Positions 62,750 to 64,000 of a DNA stretch of 64,000 nt are shown here, piece after piece. Numbering within the stretch: position 1 is the first letter of the stretch; each line of letters opens with the position of its first letter. The translations under genes were made by a program, and so were the position numbers. The notes beneath the pieces are model-generated. The model was not told the DNA's origin. It made no database searches and worked only from the letters and a program-made list of their open reading frames with translations. The stretch is from Prado023 sp963697345 (GTDB lineage: Bacteria; Actinomycetota; Actinomycetes; S36-B12; CAIYMF01), in NCBI GenBank assembly GCA_963697345.1, contig CAVONS010000013.1, forward strand, positions 62,001 to 126,000. The letters run 5' to 3'.

Positions 62750-62814
62750 GCCCTTGATTCGCAGCCCGGGCAGCCGCGGATTGCCTCCTGCGCGTGGTGA
62801 TGCCCGAACGTCAT
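62743..62814 (-). CDS. Possible 23-aa leader peptide, His/Cys-rich, overlapping the dipZ start
   Basis: An ATG at 62814 preceded by TACCCT and 7 nt (leaderless style) opens a 23-codon frame whose product has GHHH near the start, CPGC in the middle and a final Cys. The stop (TGA 62743-62745) lies across the dipZ GTG, so translation would be coupled. It could sense metal or redox state. Alternatively it is chance, or an indel has split it from dipZ, since the dipZ frame remains open upstream to this ATG. Confidence 0.3.
   Translation of the reverse strand: MTFGHHHAQEAIRGCPGCESRAC
62756..62783 (-). promoter_or_regulatory. Putative SigK promoter of dipZ
   Basis: Minus strand: CAATCC (62778-62783), 16 nt, CGAATC (62756-62761), then 6 nt to GTG 62749. 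Same hexamers and spacer length as 60877-60904. It overlaps the small leader frame. Confidence 0.55.
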
Positions 62815-62888
62815 GCCTGCGAGGGTACGTCGCCGGGCCGACCCCGGCGACCGTGCGGGCAGCTGGCTCAGGTGCACGCCCCGGTCGG

Positions 62889-64000
62889 TCAGGCGTCGAT
62901 GACGATCGCCATGATCACCGGATTGCGCCGGTAGGTCTTGTTGACCCACCGGCTCACAGTGCGGTGGATGATCTGCTCGAGCTGGTGCTGGTCGCCGATC
63001 GACTCGCTGGCCGCCTTGGCCAGGGCGCGGTCGATGTGCGGCACGACCTCGGCGAACATCGTGTCGCTGTCGACGAGACCCCGGGTCAGGAAGTCCGGCG
63101 GTTCGGCCAGCGCGCCGGTGTCGGCATCGACGATCGCCACGATCGTGACCAGGCCCTCCTCGGCCAGTGTGCGGCGGTCCCTCAAGGAGGCGTCCGTCGC
63201 GCCGCCGACGGTCATCCCATCGACGTACACGTAGCCGGCCGGCACCTTCCCGGTGATCCTGGCCTGCTTGTCGACCAGGTCCACGACGACGCCGTCCTCG
63301 GCGATCACGACGTGATCGCTTGCCACGCCGGTGCGGATCGCGATGGCCGCGTTCGAGGACAGGTGGCGCCACTCGCCGTGGATCGGCATCACGTTGCCCG
63401 GCTTCACGATGTTGTAGCAGTAGGCCAGCTCACCAGCGCTGGCGTGCCCGGAGACATGCACCTTGGCGTTGCCCTTGTGCACGACGTTCGCGCCGTAGCG
63501 GGTCAGCGCGTTGATCACCCGGTAGATCGCGTTCTCATTGCCCGGGATCAGCGAGCTGGCCATGAGGACGGTGTCGCCGGGCCCGATCCGGATCTCGTGG
63601 TCGCGGTTGGCCATCCTGGCCAGTGCGGCCATCGGCTCCCCCTGCGACCCGGTCGACACGAGCGTGATCTTGTCGTCGGGCAGCTTCTTGATCTCCTTGA
63701 GGTTCATGACCAGGCCCTCAGGGATCGTCAGGTACCCGAGATCACGGGCGATGCCCATGTTGCGCACCATCGAGCGCCCGACGAAGGCCACCTTGCGACC
63801 GTGGTGGTGAGCCGCGTCGATGACCTGCTGGATCCGATGGACGTGGCTGGCGAAGCTCGACACGATGATCCGCCGCGGTGCCGTGCGGAAGACCTCCTCG
63901 ATGGCCGGTGCCAGCTCCCGCTCGGAGATCGTGAAGCCGGGCACGTCGGCGTTGGTCGAGTCGGTCATGAACAGGTCCACGCCCTCATCGCCGAGGCGGG
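62889..64000 (-). CDS. rnj: Ribonuclease J (C-terminal part, cut by window edge)
   Basis: 5'-3' exo- and endoribonuclease of the metallo-beta-lactamase/beta-CASP family, acting in rRNA maturation and mRNA turnover. The visible 370 residues are the beta-CASP and C-terminal part: SSFASHVHRIQQVIDAA, STGSQGEPMAALARMA, ASSLIPGNENAIYRVIN, HVSGHASAGEL, and the KPGNVMPIHGEWRHL motif (beta-CASP His). The N-terminal HxHxDH lactamase part lies beyond base 64000. The C-terminus ends in NPVIMAIVIDA, typical of RNase J1. It is the gene just upstream of the SigK/DipZ locus. Confidence 0.94.
   Translation of the reverse strand, partial: RLGDEGVDLFMTDSTNADVPGFTISERELAPAIEEVFRTAPRRIIVSSFASHVHRIQQVIDAAHHHGRKVAFVGRSMVRNMGIARDLGYLTIPEGLVMNLKEIKKLPDDKITLVSTGSQGEPMAALARMANRDHEIRIGPGDTVLMASSLIPGNENAIYRVINALTRYGANVVHKGNAKVHVSGHASAGELAYCYNIVKPGNVMPIHGEWRHLSSNAAIAIRTGVASDHVVIAEDGVVVDLVDKQARITGKVPAGYVYVDGMTVGGATDASLRDRRTLAEEGLVTIVAIVDADTGALAEPPDFLTRGLVDSDTMFAEVVPHIDRALAKAASESIGDQHQLEQIIHRTVSRWVNKTYRRNPVIMAIVIDA

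Noticed and set aside
62743..63372. Minus-strand 209-codon frame overlapping the RNase J end
   Set aside because: Only its last 23 codons lie outside rnj; the rest is an Arg/Gly-rich shadow frame of RNase J. Only the short leader from 62814 is kept as a candidate.

Overview
The window is a 64 kb piece of a high-GC actinobacterial chromosome (class Actinomycetes; genus and family cannot be fixed from the sequence). The evidence is the Lsr2, ClpC1, RskA, DUF3180, DipZ and bS22-type genes, frequent GTG starts, 4-nt ATGA/GTGA gene overlaps, and more than 20 genes preceded by TANNNT-N6/7-(A/G)TG, the signature of leaderless transcripts. Gene order resembles two Mycobacterium tuberculosis blocks joined together: ppa-dacB-metalloprotease-tilS-hpt-ftsH-folE-folP-folB-folK-DUF3180 ... 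panC ... coaX ... lsr2-clpC ... disA/radA (Rv3628 to Rv3585), followed by TIM barrel-proC-HTH-bS22-galE2-acyltransferase-serB1 (Rv0498 to Rv0505c). No tRNA, rRNA, CRISPR array, insertion sequence or prophage was seen.

Layout. 0.07-0.57 kb: ppa. 0.7-7.7 kb: penicillin-acylase-family enzyme, dacB, HExxH metalloprotease, tilS and hpt. All five are broken by about 20 single-base frame changes, yet every active-site motif is preserved, so poor consensus quality is likelier than decay. 7.9-13.4 kb: ftsH and a tightly overlapping folate operon. 13.4-16.7 kb: an orphan NuoD-like gene divergent from two bacterial-PH membrane proteins. 16.7-22.1 kb: pantothenate, NAD and CoA synthesis (panC-nadB-nadC-coaX). 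22.1-30.3 kb: DUF2252, SulP transporter, secreted helical protein, K+ channel, NAGS-type acetyltransferase and PEP carboxylase. 30.5-37 kb: lsr2, clpC, disA and radA. 37-45.8 kb: Cys-rich protein, TIM-barrel protein and TetR regulator (both with basic Lys/Pro/Ala tails), App1 phosphatase, proline dehydrogenase-proC, and a TrkH/TrkA potassium system. 45.9-54.2 kb: AcuC-like deacetylase, HTH protein, bS22 microprotein, epimerase, acyltransferase, HAD phosphatase, acyl-CoA ligase, glutaredoxin-like protein, nitrilase, rhodanese lipoprotein and GNAT. 54.3-58.1 kb: FadE5-like acyl-CoA dehydrogenase, ClC channel and VanZ-like protein. 58.1-62.8 kb: an extracytoplasmic thiol-redox locus (dipZ, thioredoxin lipoprotein, ccdA, sigK, rskA). 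The right edge cuts an RNase J gene.

The most interesting regulatory content: (i) two matching CAATCC-N16-CGAATC elements upstream of dipZ and the thioredoxin lipoprotein, which look like SigK promoters and link this locus to the mycobacterial SigK-DipZ regulon; (ii) a CsoR/CstR-type palindrome over the promoter and start codon of the rhodanese lipoprotein; (iii) two related GTTACCCGYCAGTA palindromes upstream of the acyl-CoA dehydrogenase; (iv) the very high density of leaderless start architecture, which fixes many start codons.
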